NCBI GenBank assembly: GCA_038503065.1
Contig: JBCAMK010000005.1
Coordinates: 1,364,001-1,428,000 of the forward strand
Direction of reading: 5' to 3'
DNA: 64,000 nt
Origin: Paragyromitra xinjiangensis
Taxonomy: Eukaryota > Ascomycota > Pezizomycetes > Pezizales > Discinaceae
Part shown: positions 23,578-34,810 of the stretch, in pieces
Layout of the letters: every line of letters starts with the position of its first letter
How positions within the stretch are numbered: position 1 is the first letter of the stretch
Program-made: the position numbers and the translations under genes
Notes under the pieces: generated by a model
Database searches by the model: none
Told to the model about the DNA's origin: nothing
Seen by the model: only the letters and a program-made list of their open reading frames with translations

Positions 23578-23974
23578 GGCTTCGGGTTTTCAATGTTCGT
23601 GGCGGATCTAAGGTCCTGGTCGCTGGGGAGAGGCTTAAAATTCGGAGAAGGTCAGGAAAAGGCTTTGCCAAGACATCTTAGTCGTTTCACACATATTTCA
23701 ATCACGTGCTTTTATACAAAAAAAAAATGAATATTGGGCTAGCAAATCACAAGGTGACAGACTTTGTTTCTCAATTTATTTTTCTCGGGAAAAAAATATT
23801 GCTTGGATGACCATGAATTCTCGCTTTTTATTTTACTTAATCCTCCCTAACCTCCCAACACAACTCCAATCAAACGCAATGGTATGACTATATATTTCGA
23901 CATATGCTAAACTGTACTAGAGTTGGTAAGAGGCAGACAGAGTTTTCGATCGTCTATGATAGAAACATGGGCAT

Positions 23975-24928
23975 CTATTTCTCGTAGATCCAAGAGTGTT
24001 GGGACTGCTTGTAGGTAACGAGGTCCTGCTCGGTGAACCAGAGAGCAATCTCCTTCTTGGCGTTCTCAACAGAGTCGGAACCGTGGCAGACATTCCGGCC
24101 GACATCCTAGGCTAGCCTTTAGCACACTTTTTCAAGCATTAAACTCGAGCATTGAGTATACTTACGATGGCGTAGTCACCACGGATGGTGCCTGGTGCGG
24201 AGGCAAGAGGGTTGGTGGCACCAAGGATGGTACGGCCAGTCTTGACTACCTCTCTCCCTTCCCACACCATAGCGCAGATAGGGCCAGAAAGCATGTAGTT
24301 GATAAGACTAAAAATAATTAGCTTCAGGTTACGGCGGAGAAGGGTTTCTGATAAAACTCACCCAGGGAAAAAGGGCTTTTCGGACAAGTCGGCATCTAAA
24401 GAAACGGTAAGTACTATACAAAAGGTGTAGATGACCAATTAACTAACAGTGAGACTCGAGATGTTCCTTGGAGGGAGTAACGAGCTTGATGGCGGCAAGC
24501 TTGAATCTGTGGACTGTTAGAAAAGTCATCACTTTCGACACCGGGGATACAAAAACCCACCCTCTAGACTCGAAACGAGTGATGATAGGACCGATCAGTC
24601 CACGCTTTCAAGAAGTTAGTTTTGTTTCAAGCAATTGCCCAATCTCGGGAGGCTACGTACTTGGACACCTGCAGACAAAAATAAATAATCAGTAAGTGCT
24701 CAAATACAAGAAGATCAGAGTGTTTTAAAGTACCATCGGGCTTAATGCTATCGTGGAGAAGAAAAGTTAATAATAGTTCTAGGGCTCCTAGCTATATGTA
24801 TCGAGGAATTAACTTACGCGATAAAACTAAGATCACAGGAATGTCAGCTTCAGCGGTAAAATCTTGTGGGTGAACTTCAAAAGAACAGTTCCGGAACACG
24901 AGATAACTTACGTCTGTTCAGAAGTCAT
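23975..24928 (-). CDS. NDK1: Nucleoside diphosphate kinase, nine exons with micro-exons
   Basis: Exons (minus) 24928-24912, 24826-24818, 24747-24734, 24668-24661, 24604-24561, 24506-24448, 24395-24362, 24307-24166 and 24106-23975 give 152 residues, the standard length. It balances (d)NTP pools by phosphate transfer from ATP through a phosphohistidine. The assembled N-terminus TFIAIKPDGVQRGLIG, the active-site segment [14 protein letters not shown] (His at about 118) and the C-terminal HSWIYEK are textbook. The first four exons are only 17, 9, 14 and 8 nt, yet all splice signals are GT..AG and each junction restores the invariant sequence, so I trust the model. Eight introns of 52-85 nt in under 1 kb is extreme for a gene this size. 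Confidence 0.95.
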
Positions 24929-25435
24929 TTTTCGTGTTGGAATTGAGTAAGGGAGAGAATTGAAAGATTGATTTTCGATGAGGAACAGAAAAAAAGTGAA
25001 GGAGATGGAGGTTGAAGAGGGGATTAAAAGGTCTGTTGACACGGCGCGTGCCGAGGCGGGGTGAACCCTTTCGACGAATGATTGCCCCTCTTTCCTATCG
25101 GGGCATATTTGTTGTCCTTTCCCCACCTTCCCAATCTTGCTCTTTCTGGCCCGCCGCGGCTTCCCAAATTGGGCAAATTTGTTTCTATTGTTTCTTGCCT
25201 TTTGCGAATGAAATCTTGAGGCTTCAGAAGCAATAATTTTCTCCCCCGATCGTAACCGTGACTACACTTTGCTGTAAAAATGGTATTTGTTTTTTTAAAC
25301 CGTTACCAAAAGAGCAAATATGAAACATGATCTTCATTCGGTTCCCCGATCTCTGACAATAGCTTCCCTGAGATACTCAGATTCTAGCGCATGTATACCG
25401 ATAAAACGGCACCATGATTTTACTTCACGTATATA

Positions 25436-25613
25436 CAGTACCAAAAATGGGGTGGATCTACTACCGTGTTTTTAGAAAATTTGGGAAATGCTGTATTAAT
25501 TCTAGAGCGCTGCTGTATTTGCTGATAAATCCCGTAGCACTACGGAATTAATCCAGCATCTTTTAGAATACTGTAAAAATGCTGTACCAATCGCATCCCC
25601 CTTTTTAGCACTG
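25436..25613. mobile_element. Tc1/mariner-type MITE candidate (178 bp)
   Basis: The ends are inverted repeats: left CAGTACCAAAAATGGGG and, reading inward from the right, CAGTGCTAAAAAGGGGG, which agree in about 14 of 17 positions. Each end is flanked by TA (25434-25435 and 25614-25615), the target duplication of Tc1/mariner/pogo elements, whose ends commonly start CAGT. Inner arms also pair: ATGCTGTATTAATTC on the left against GAATTAATCCAGCAT on the right (one mismatch). The centre holds CGTAGCACTACG, another small palindrome. The whole element can fold back on itself and has no coding capacity. Only one copy was noticed in this window. Confidence 0.65.
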
Positions 25614-26403
25614 TATATGCATTTTACATCGACTTCTCATGATAAATATCTCTTTCAGTAATTACAGGTATGCTCCAGGGCTTTTACCAGGATTGCAACA
25701 CTCAATGGCTGTAGCTGCAGTGGGAATTTCGGAGTCAATACGTGTACCAAGAACTTATTCCCATAAATACCAACCACCAAACTATCCTAAAGACGCATGT
25801 CACCACAGATCAAGGGATCACGTTTATCATAGATCTATCTAACCTCGTGGGCTAGGAATCCTTTCTCCGAGAGCCTTGAAATAACTAACGACCTTGAGAT
25901 CAGCTTCCAGCCCACGATGTTCCTCAATTCCCACTTTAGTCGCATATAGAGTGCCTGGGATGTAGAGTATGCAGAGTACTATTCAAGAATGTCTCATTTC
26001 CGCGGCTCTTGGAGCCTCACGGTTACACTGGAGGGATACCAACATCGTTGGGACTCTCATAAGGCGCAGACTTGCGAAAGCGACATTCCGTTTGTCGCCA
26101 TCACCACAACAGCCCGTGGGTTGAGGCTAATGTGACTTCTCTGGCTGTAGTTACCGGAGCATTTACCACGTTCAGGGAAGTCCAACTCTACGGCCCGATA
26201 TCTCCGCAAGCGAACCCCGGAAAACCGTCATTGCGGCTAGGTACCAGGCTTAGTCGACAGGAACTGTTCTGAGAATCCCAGTTCTGGGCTTCCCCGGACC
26301 CCAAAGCTGATGTTTCTGTCCTTGCATACAAACGCCACCATGAATATTACTGGCTGGCCGGGCTTATTCCTAGCTCTCACCAACTTTGGCTGATAAACCG
26401 GGA

Positions 26404-26417
26404 CTGGGGAAGCGGGG
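26404..26417 (+). promoter_or_regulatory. Paired CreA-like sites upstream of the GH1 gene
   Basis: CTGGGG and GCGGGG occur two bases apart, both fitting the SYGGRG consensus of the carbon-catabolite repressor CreA/CRE1. A reverse-strand site (CCCCGG) lies at 26292-26297. Closely paired sites are the arrangement usually needed for repression. They are about 360 bp upstream of the ATG. Confidence 0.45.
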
Positions 26418-26641
26418 AGTGCGGATGTCATTCTCGGAAAAATTGGAGCAGTTAATGCCATCATAAATGTAGGCACCTGTGCTAATCTAGGTTTGCGTGC
26501 GTTGAGGAACAGTCAAAATTGCGCTCAGGGAAGCTAAAATTTCGCCAGGATAGCATTTATCCCTACGAAAATACCCATGAGTAGGATGTGTACGAATTGA
26601 TCCGACTGTTTTTCTCTACGGGGCGGGAATAGAATACAGTA

Positions 26642-26647
26642 TATAAA
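26642..26647 (+). promoter_or_regulatory. TATA box of the GH1 gene
   Basis: TATAAA within ACAGTATATAAAGAGG, about 130 bp upstream of the ATG at 26773. Confidence 0.55.
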
Positions 26648-26772
26648 GAGGGTATCTTCCCCCCCTCAAAAAGAGCTGGAAAGTCTTGATCCTTGCCCTT
26701 CCAAGGTCAGAAAATTCTCCTGAACTTGCGCAAAGCTTTTGAGGGTTTCAAATTTGTCAATTGAGGTTCAAG

Positions 26773-28797
26773 ATGCTTCGATACGCTGCTTTGGCCCTGC
26801 CTTTACTGGCATTGGGAGGACATGCTACGCCCTTGGTAAGCTCTTACTTAAAGCTCAAGTCTGCCCCAGTAAACTGACTCCAAACCCATACAGGAGGGAC
26901 ATCCTATCCTTGAAAGAACCGCCGGTACCAAGACGGTCTCTTTCAATGCTTCTGCAGGGACAACTAGCCTTCCCAACAACGACTACTCCAACGAGAGGTT
27001 GGGTTTCCTCTGGAACCAAGTTGGCCCTGTTGCTGTTCACCCGGTTGTTACTGCCACCGTTCAGCCTACCCCTGAGCCTACTTCCTATGCCGGGCCCCAG
27101 GATGGTTTCCACCCGCTCGTAGCCAGTAGTAGCAGCGAGGCTATCGGTGCTAAGCTTCCTGCCAACTTTGCATGGGGGTTTAGTGCCTCAGCATACCAGA
27201 TCGAGGGTGCTGCCAAAGATGAGGGTCGTGGCCCTTCCATCTGGGATCTGCTTTCCCATCGTGTCCCTGGCCAAGTTGGGGATAACACCAACGGTGATGT
27301 CCTAGGCCAGCACTACTACCTCTATAAGCAAGATTTCGCCCGTCTGCAAAAGTTTGGTACCCCATGGTACTCTCCTAGTATTTCATGGCCCCGTATCTTC
27401 CCCTTTGGTCATGGACCGGTCAACGAGGAAGGCTTGAAACACTACGATGATGTTATCGCGGAGCTAGTAAAACTTGGAATTAAGCCTGCTGTGTCTTTGT
27501 TTCATTGGGATACTCCATTGGCGTTGTTCAACGAGTATGGGGTAAGTACTTGAATCTGGCGCGAGTGATATCATGTGATTCAATTCTGACGTCTGTGTAC
27601 ATTTAGGGTTGGAGTAGCGAGAAGATCGTTGATCACTATGTTGACTACGCTAAGTTCATTATCAAGCGTTATGATGAACATGTCCCTATCTGGTTCACTA
27701 TCAACGAGCCCCAATATGTTAGTTCTCCCCCTGAAATATTGAAGATTTGAGTGTTCTAACCTGAGCCACAGTGCAACTGGCAATACCAATACTACCCCGC
27801 TGGCTCTTACTACCCTTCGTATGGTGTTCCCCCTGGAAATAGGGCTCGCTTCTTATGCGGTCACCACACCTTGCTTGCACATGCAAAGGTTGCTAGGTGG
27901 TACAAAGAAGAATTCAAGGGCAAGGGCCGTATCAGTTTCAAGAACTCCGGAAACTACTTTGAGGCCAATTCTACCAGCCCTGAGGACGCTGCTGCCGTCT
28001 CCCGTTCCTATGACTTTGTCCTTGGTTGGTTTGGTGGACCATGGACCGACGGTGACTACCCACAATCCCTCAAGGACACCCTCGGCGACATTCTCCCGAC
28101 GTTCACCGATCAAGAGAAGAAGCTTATTAAGGGCTCTTGCGACTTCTATGCCATTGACGCCTACACTGCATACTACGTCAGTGCACTTCCTGACAACGGT
28201 GTTGAGGCTTGTGCCAAGAATAGCTCTGCTCCTGGATGGCCTGAGTGTGTTCAACAGTCTTCTACCGATGCTGCTGGATTCGGAATTGGCCCTGCTGCTG
28301 ACCCTGGTGTTTCTTGGCTTAAGAGCACTCCAGGTGGGATCAGGAAGTTCTTGAAGACCATCACCAAAGATCTATTCCCCAAGATTCCCGATATCATGGT
28401 CACCGAGTTCGGCTTTTCCGAGCCGTTCGAGAGCGACTACACCAATATCCAGGATGCTACCTGGGATCTGAGAAGAGCAGATTACCTCCAAGGATACTTG
28501 GACAACATCTTGCTCGCCCAAACTGTGGACAAGATCAACGTTACTGGTGCTTTCGTCTGGTCTATTTGTAAGCACCCAGCTTGAACTGCCGTGGTTAGCG
28601 AATGATTACTCACAAGTTCTTGTTTAGATGATAACTTTGAATGGGGCTCTGGTTCCTACATCCGCTTTGGGGTCCAGTATCTCAACTATACCTCTCTTGA
28701 GCGTACACCCAAGGCTTCGCTGTTCCAGGTTCTCAATTGGTTTAAGAGCCATGGTGGGGCATTCATCGGAGGTTCCGGAAATGCGACTGCGAACTAA
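26773..28797 (+). CDS. Secreted beta-glucosidase, glycoside hydrolase family 1
   Basis: Exons 26773-26835, 26894-27541, 27607-27717, 27772-28567 and 28628-28797 encode 595 residues. It probably hydrolyses cellobiose or other beta-glucosides outside the cell. Features: a signal peptide in exon 1 (residues 1-19); a linker of about 90 residues rich in Ser, Thr, Pro and Val; then the GH1 barrel from LPANFAWGFSASAYQIEGA (about 118). The acid/base motif TINEP has Glu at about 271 and the nucleophile motif VTEFGF has Glu at about 486. The end of the barrel has AFVWSIYDNFEWGSGS. Several NxT/S sites are present. The N-terminal linker makes it longer than intracellular GH1 enzymes. CreA-like sites upstream suggest glucose repression. 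Met at 26773 starts the signal peptide. Confidence 0.94.
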
Positions 28798-29884
28798 TCT
28801 TAGGGTGGTGAGAGGGAGAGAAAGGCAATAGTTTAATGTAATCTAGTTAGCCAAGAGAGTGTAATTCGGGTGGGTGGTTTTGTAAACTTATCCTGTATTA
28901 TCATTGTTTATACGATAAACACACCTAGTTTGCTATGAATTCCCGAGGCTTGGTCAAGAAAAACCTATGGCGTGCCAGAAGCTATAAGCTACAGCCTAGC
29001 GAGGGGCCATTGCACAAACGTGTTGAATTCCTCAAATAAGTCCAGTCTCTACTTTGAATGTAGCAGCCAGCAGGAAAAGGCGAAGGTTTCATGTGATACA
29101 TTGGTGTTGTGATTCAAGTTAATTTGTTCTGCCTTACCAAGTGAGTGATGCGTCATGACCTAATGGATAGTGATGAATGCGGTGAATTATCTAAATCGAA
29201 ACAGCCTTATGCCATGTGCCATTCCCCCTGCCCAGGGCCATAAGCTGTCAAAAAAAGGATACCCGCCAATATACCCTTTACCCTCTCAGAAACTAAAAAA
29301 CCAAATACAAATTCATCACCTATCTCAATTCTCTCTTTCGTTACAGCAGTAAAGTACACACCCATATACAGCGAGTATCCACAAACGAGCTAAGTAATAC
29401 AGTACACACTAAACATCAAAGCCAGCACAAATCGCAAAAACCATAACTACATGTACTTACATACTAGACACAAAGTCGAACCAATTTTGTCCTCCTAGCC
29501 TTGCCCCTCCCACCCTATCAGCAATACGAAAAAAGAAAGAAGTCAAAGAAGCAAAACCGCCAGCAGACATCATGGTATAGTTAGATTTGAAAGGGGAGTA
29601 AAGAAAAAAGTGACTTTTAACCAGTCTGCATGCGCGAGTCGTAATCGTAATAGAGGAAATACCAACAAAAGAAATACCTCACCACCACCAGTCATGATAG
29701 ACAAAAGAAAAGTTCATAATATAATACGCCTTTGCCATTCCTTCCGTCACCCTGCCTTTTCCATCACCCACCATTCCTCCTGCCCATGATCCATCTAGTG
29801 CCATCCTTCCTCGATTATCCAAGCCCCAAAGCCCACCTATGTCCCAATATTCCAAAACCCAATGATATACACTAACCATAAAAT
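28798..29884. other. Convergent intergenic region
   Basis: About 1.1 kb with one TACATGTA (29448-29455) and an A-rich stretch (29520-29610). No gene supported. Confidence 0.4.
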
Positions 29885-31574
29885 TCATGCTTTCTTATTC
29901 TTCGCCGAGGCGACCCCACCCCCGCTCTTCCCCCGCGCCCTCAACTCCCCAGACTTCCCCTGCGCATAATAACCCGTCCCACTCGACCCCGTGGTGGGTG
30001 GCAACGGCGCAAGGCTCTTCTCAACCTGTGAAATCAAGGCCGTCGCTGTCTTCTTCAGTGTCGTCGCCACGGTAGTCGTTGACTGATTCCAGAGCACGTT
30101 TGACGTTGTAGAACTGCATTAAAAGAAGGAGCGCACGAGATTTAGTCCAGACCCTGCGGAAGTACGTGGGGAAGACCAGACGGAGATAGGCCGGGAGAGC
30201 TAGAGGGAGGAGGGGGAGGAAGAGTGAGGCGAACCTTGTGCTTGTTCGAGGAGTGCTAGAACGGGATGTAGGCGGTGACATTATCACAGAGTGGGAGTCA
30301 GATGAGAAGGCTGTGCTAGAGGTACTCCACCGCGCAGAGGCGGAGGAGGGACCGTCTAGTAGTGATTCTTCTTCAATACGTGCTGGGGTGTCGGTGTCAG
30401 AGTCGCCAAAGTCGATTAGTGATTCCTCTTTCTTCTCCTTCGCTTTTCCGCTGTGGGGGGAGTTGCTGCGATTACTCGTCTTTGAACCAGAGCGTATCAT
30501 CCCCGTCGTACTCCCGTTGGGAGAGGCACGGATCCCCGTCGCGTTGACCGACGAACTGATCGCTTCGCTGCCTACAGTTGCTTGTCGGAGGTCCTCAATA
30601 AATGTCCATAAACCCTCCTTGAAATCATCCGCCATCTGCTTCCCCGTTCTGATCAATGCATCTTGGCTATTCCGCTTAGCAGCCGAAAGGGACACATCAA
30701 CCAGACTCTGCGGTCTCGGAGGCCTAGCAGACTGCGAGGAAACAGAACTAGACGCTGAATGGGAGGATGATGGATTGGCAAACGTATGTCGTTTCAGCAA
30801 CGGTGGAGGGCCATCAGAGCCCTCTCCATCAAGTCCAGCAGGCTGTGGGAATGGTTGTCTATAGGTGTCTCGATCCCGGCTCGTACTATTCGTAGCCAGC
30901 AAACTCAACGTTCTCTGGTGCCGTTGACTAGGCAGAACCTTCCGATTACTCGTTCCGTTCAAACTACTCAACGTTGCCTTCCTCGCCTGATACTGTTCCC
31001 TCGTGGGACTCAATATCCCATCTCTCCGGTCCTCCCCACCTGCAGCTGCAATACTCGTATTCAACGGCCTCAACCGATCTGCGCTGCTTGGCGTGATATT
31101 ATGGAGCTTCTTCGTAGCTTCGTGAACCGCCCACTGTCTCTTTAACCTCCCCAACTCAGTCTCTGCTTTCTCCAACTCTTCTTTCAGTTCTAGCACCCGT
31201 CGTTCCTGGGCCGCAAGGGCGGTCAGAAACGCCATTGGGTCATCGGGAGTGAGCTGAGCAATATCCGTTGCTGGCGCAGAGGGTGAATATGCCGGAGACG
31301 CAACAGGAGAGACATTCCGCGGGGAAAGGTTAGAATTTGCCGGGAGAATCGGGAAAGATAGCGACAGCCGCTTCCGGGTCTGTGTCTGAGTCTGAGGACT
31401 CGACGAAGGGGCAGAAGCAGAGCTACGGGCGTGAGGACGGAGGTTGAAGGTGCCAGTGCCGGACAGAGAGAGGGCGCGTTGGAGGGGAGCTTGGGTTTGA
31501 CGGGGGAGGTTCTCAGGAGTTGTTGTGCCGGATGAGTTACGGGTCAACTCCTGCATTGAAGCAATGTCCTCCAT
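29885..31574 (-). CDS. DUF4048-type fungal protein, Ser-rich with coiled coil
   Basis: Model: exons 31574-30166 and 30113-29885, 545 residues. Family assignment rests on the block TPDDPMAFLTALAAQERRVL (about residues 108-127) followed by a coiled coil (LKEELEKAETELGRLKRQW), which I associate with the uncharacterised DUF4048 proteins of moulds. The middle is Ser/Thr/Pro-rich with many possible phosphosites and a helical segment (RTGKQMADDFKEGLWTFIEDL). Near the end is a hydrophobic stretch (FASLFLPLLPLALPAYLRLVF), perhaps membrane-associated. The 52-nt intron (30114-30165, GTACTT donor, CTAAAT branch, TGCAG acceptor) gives the tail NQSTTTVATTLKK. If it is retained, the frame instead reads through to another acidic tail. 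An N-terminal extension from a Met at 31733 through a short intron is also possible. Confidence 0.7.
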
Positions 31575-32644
31575 AGTAGTGTTTTTCTGGAGCTGTCTGA
31601 ATGGGGATTACTCGAGATGAATACCCAACAGCACTCACATTCGTTCGCTAGGACCCGGAGCAGTGGAGAGTCTTGTGGAGATGTTTCTTGTTGGATGTTC
31701 GAGAGTTGTTGAATATTCTGTGTTACTGGACATAGGGGGCTTTCTTGGCAACAGCAAGGGGGTCATGCAACGGTCGCGATAATAAATTGCGAAACACCCG
31801 TCGCCAGCAGTCGTGATCCTGTAATCTGGACGCGTCAGGGTGCTTTGGTAAAATGTCGTAAACATGCTGCCATATCGGGTGGAGATTTATGATGGAATGG
31901 TCCGTGAGAGACAAGACATCAGATGGAGGTCGTCGGGTTCATGATTTATCACTTGGCTTTGCAATTGGACCTGCATCGGTGGGGTAGATTTAAATACATC
32001 AATACAGTTCTAATTAATTCAGCCCCATAAGAGCAGAGGGGAATTTTAACTAGAACCCATCCCAGCCCAAATGCCATACTTCACGATCCCACTTAGATTT
32101 TACAATACGTCATTGGCTGAGACAATGATAACTACATGTAGTAGATCTCCACCTTACCCTCAAAGGTGCTGGAATAGTCTTACTACAACTTCACTCAATG
32201 TTTAACCCAACGGTCCGTGACATCAAATTCGCCTCATCTCAGCACATATGTTCTATGGAAATGAGTCAATTCACTTACTCTTTAGTTCCTGCCATTCCTC
32301 GGTTTTCTTATAAGAAGCGCGCTCAAAACGCGTGTGTAGATGCCCTAGCTTCGTATTCAATCCGGGGGGACCTGGTGTACTGGGGGTAGCTGTTATTACG
32401 GCAACCCAATGGGTTATTGATTCTGAGGGGTTATTACAACCTTCATGCCGTCGGGTTGGAGAGGGAATACCGCTCATTATCAAGTCATCAATGATCATTG
32501 GCCCATTTGTCTACTCAACGCTAAAAGAACGCTGCACAACCAACTTAGTATCAATGCTCAAACGACTTGTACTATTCAAGCTAATGCTTATACCAGACAT
32601 AAACTACATAACAAATAAACCTCCAGCATATGCTAACCCATTAC
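31575..32644. other. Intergenic region upstream of the DUF4048 gene
   Basis: About 1.1 kb between two minus-strand genes. One TACATGTA copy lies at 32133-32140. The frame at 31635-31914 (minus) contains a possible first coding exon for the DUF4048 gene (Met at 31733, donor near 31637). Otherwise nothing seen. Confidence 0.4.
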
Positions 32645-34430
32645 CTAAACGTACCCCAACACACCCTCAGGCCGCCATTTCCCTACTACCCCTAACGATA
32701 CCTCACCAGTACCTGTGCTACCAGCACCAGCAACCGCCAATCCTCTTACCATGATCTCCCCGCTACTTCCACCCTCATCGCTCGCCTTATACTTCTGCCA
32801 ATCCCTCGTCAGCACCTCGACTCCAGGTGCGACACCCCCAAAATGCGCACACTTTCGCGGGATGCCCCTATTGCGGCTCGGTTTTGGGATCTGTTTCTGT
32901 ACCCGGTAGTCGTGAATATTGGTCTGGCAGATGGGACCGGCGACCTTGTAGCTCTTGAGGGCGTAGACAACCTTGGCGCCCAGGAAGGCGCGCAGATCGC
33001 TTAGATCTTCGGAGTTGAGCGGTAGAGATTCAAGGCTGCCAGCTTCCTCGGCTGTGATGACGAGACGGAGGCGGGAAGGGGTGCCGACATCGGGGCGGGT
33101 GTAATCGTTGAGGCGGGTCCAGAAATTGCCGCGGGGGATATTTCCGTGGACGGTTAATGTTCGGGTTTGGAAGAAGTGGATAAGACCATGCCATAACTCC
33201 ATCATGTTCCCTCTAGTCTTAAGGTGGAGATCGAAGAGCGTAGAGGTGGAAGCAACGATGATGGTGGGGCGAGCGCGATGGACGCATTTAGTGAGGTCGG
33301 TGGAGGAACCAGAGACGGGATTAAGGGCAATGGTGGCGCCAGAGCAGAGAGCCGCATAGGTCTGGATACGTGTGAATAGGTCAGAGAGTGTGTCGGCTGG
33401 GATGAAGACATCGGTGGGGTTGGGCTGTTCAGATTTTTGGAAGGCGGCAATGGCAGAGGCGACACCGGCGATGATGTTTTTGTGAGAGAATTCGACGATA
33501 ACTGTTTTCTTTTCGTCGTTGATGTACTCGGTACCAAATATAATGACGGATGGTGCTTTCAAGTCGATTTCACCACTATATGCTGCTCCGGGGGTCTCGA
33601 TGATCTCGTGGTACATGGCGGTCTTGATCTTGGAGCCTGGGGGGGAGTTGAAATCGAGGTGTCGGGAGCCAGATTCGACAACATAGATGAGCTGCTTGAG
33701 ATCCACACCTTCGACATCTTTCAAGGGGAGTTGACCGGCGGGAGCGATGAGGATATCCGGAGTGCAACGTTTGAGGAGGGCGTTGACAGAGGGAGCACCA
33801 GAAGGGTCAAAGGGGAGGACAAGGAGAGTGAGATCATAGTATGCACACGCAAAACTAGCAACAATGTTTTCAATATCGTTTGCGAGGTAAATTGCAACAC
33901 GCTTCGCGCCGGGGATGTTGCGAATGTGGGTTCCAAGAGAGTGGATGTTGTTGGTTAGGTCGTCTGGCGGGTTCGTCAGCTCCAAATGGTTCACGGTAGT
34001 GAGGACGGGAGAGAAACCCACTCATGTCAATCTCGTGAAGATCAGCTCCTCTGATGCTAAGCATTTTGCCATTGCTTTTCTCAACGGCAAGTTTCCAGAT
34101 ATCCCTCATGTCACCATCCCTGCTGGTGTATTTCGTTTCAGCAGGGAGGCTCAATCCAGTGAGGAAGGGTTGACCGTAGGGAACATTGAGGGATCGATGA
34201 ACAGCGCTTTCTTTTGGGTTTCGGACACTGTGTTTAGCACGAAGAGGTTAGTTAGGTCTTGAGATACCAAGGGATTAGGAGGGAACGTACGGAGCAATAT
34301 TTGATTGCCGGTGGAGAATGAGAGGGTGGATATCTGGGCTGGACTGCCAGAGTATTGGGACAACGAGCAAGCCCAGTAAGACAGCTATCAGGGTGTAGGT
34401 CACGACATTGAATTCTAGATTGTCGAGCAT
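32645..34430 (-). CDS. Membrane-anchored AMP-binding (ANL) family protein, degenerate
   Basis: Exons 34430-34291, 34227-34022 and 33963-32645 encode 554 residues; an in-frame Met at 34595 would add 55 low-complexity residues. A single transmembrane segment (YTLIAVLLGLLVVPILW, about residues 10-26) is followed by IHPLILHRQSNIAP and GDMRDIWKLAVEKS. It then runs into an acyl-CoA synthetase-like fold: IYLANDIENIVASFACAYYD, ATIALNPVSGSS, RARPTIIVASTSTLF. The phosphate-binding loop expected as a Ser/Thr/Gly-rich TSGTTG-type motif is replaced by FGTEYINDEKKTVIVEFSHK, and the usual A5 and A7 motifs are also eroded (GEVSLGVVGKWRPEGVLGYV at the end). It may be a pseudoenzyme or a fungal ANL subfamily with altered chemistry. 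I recognise the general family but not a named gene. Confidence 0.75.
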
Positions 34431-34646
34431 GATTGCATTGTCTGGGGGGTGTTGTGAGATGGTAGGTGAGATGATGTAGTTTATGGGGCTGGTTGGGTGC
34501 TCTACTTCACTGGGGGACGATAGGTGTTCAGATACTCTCGCGGGATGAGCTTCAGGCTGTACTTCAGCTGCGTCAGTGAGAGGAGTGGCTGACAACTGTG
34601 GCGTTAGACTGGAGGTGTGGCTTGACTGTCAGACTCAGAACTCCAA

Positions 34647-34669
34647 CTGGTTGTTGCGACAACAACCAG
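34647..34669. repeat. 23-bp perfect inverted repeat in a divergent promoter
   Basis: Arms CTGGTTGTTG and CAACAACCAG are exact reverse complements around a CGA spacer. It lies between two divergent start codons and could be a dimeric transcription-factor site or a hairpin in a leader RNA. Confidence 0.6.
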
Positions 34670-34810
34670 CACAACACAGCAAAACAGCCCCAAATTTGCT
34701 ACACCACAGTATTGACCATACCAAACTTTCCATCTTCTTCAAGACCTCCCCCCTCTTCCCTCCCCCTTCCCCCTCCCCCTTCTTCTCCCCTTTCTTCTTC
34801 CCCCTCTAAC

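Larger units (their letters stand above)
24929..26772. other. 1.8-kb intergenic region holding a MITE-like element and CreA-like sites
   Basis: This divergent region between NDK and the GH1 beta-glucosidase holds the foldback element at 25436-25613 and, closer to the glucosidase, CreA-like sites and a TATA box. Short open frames (for example 26237-26476 minus) are not convincing. Confidence 0.5.

Noticed and set aside
30238..30864. Long plus-strand frame of 208 codons opposite the DUF4048 gene
   Set aside because: It is the antisense shadow of a long Ser-rich exon; its composition mirrors the sense strand and it has no leader or family match.
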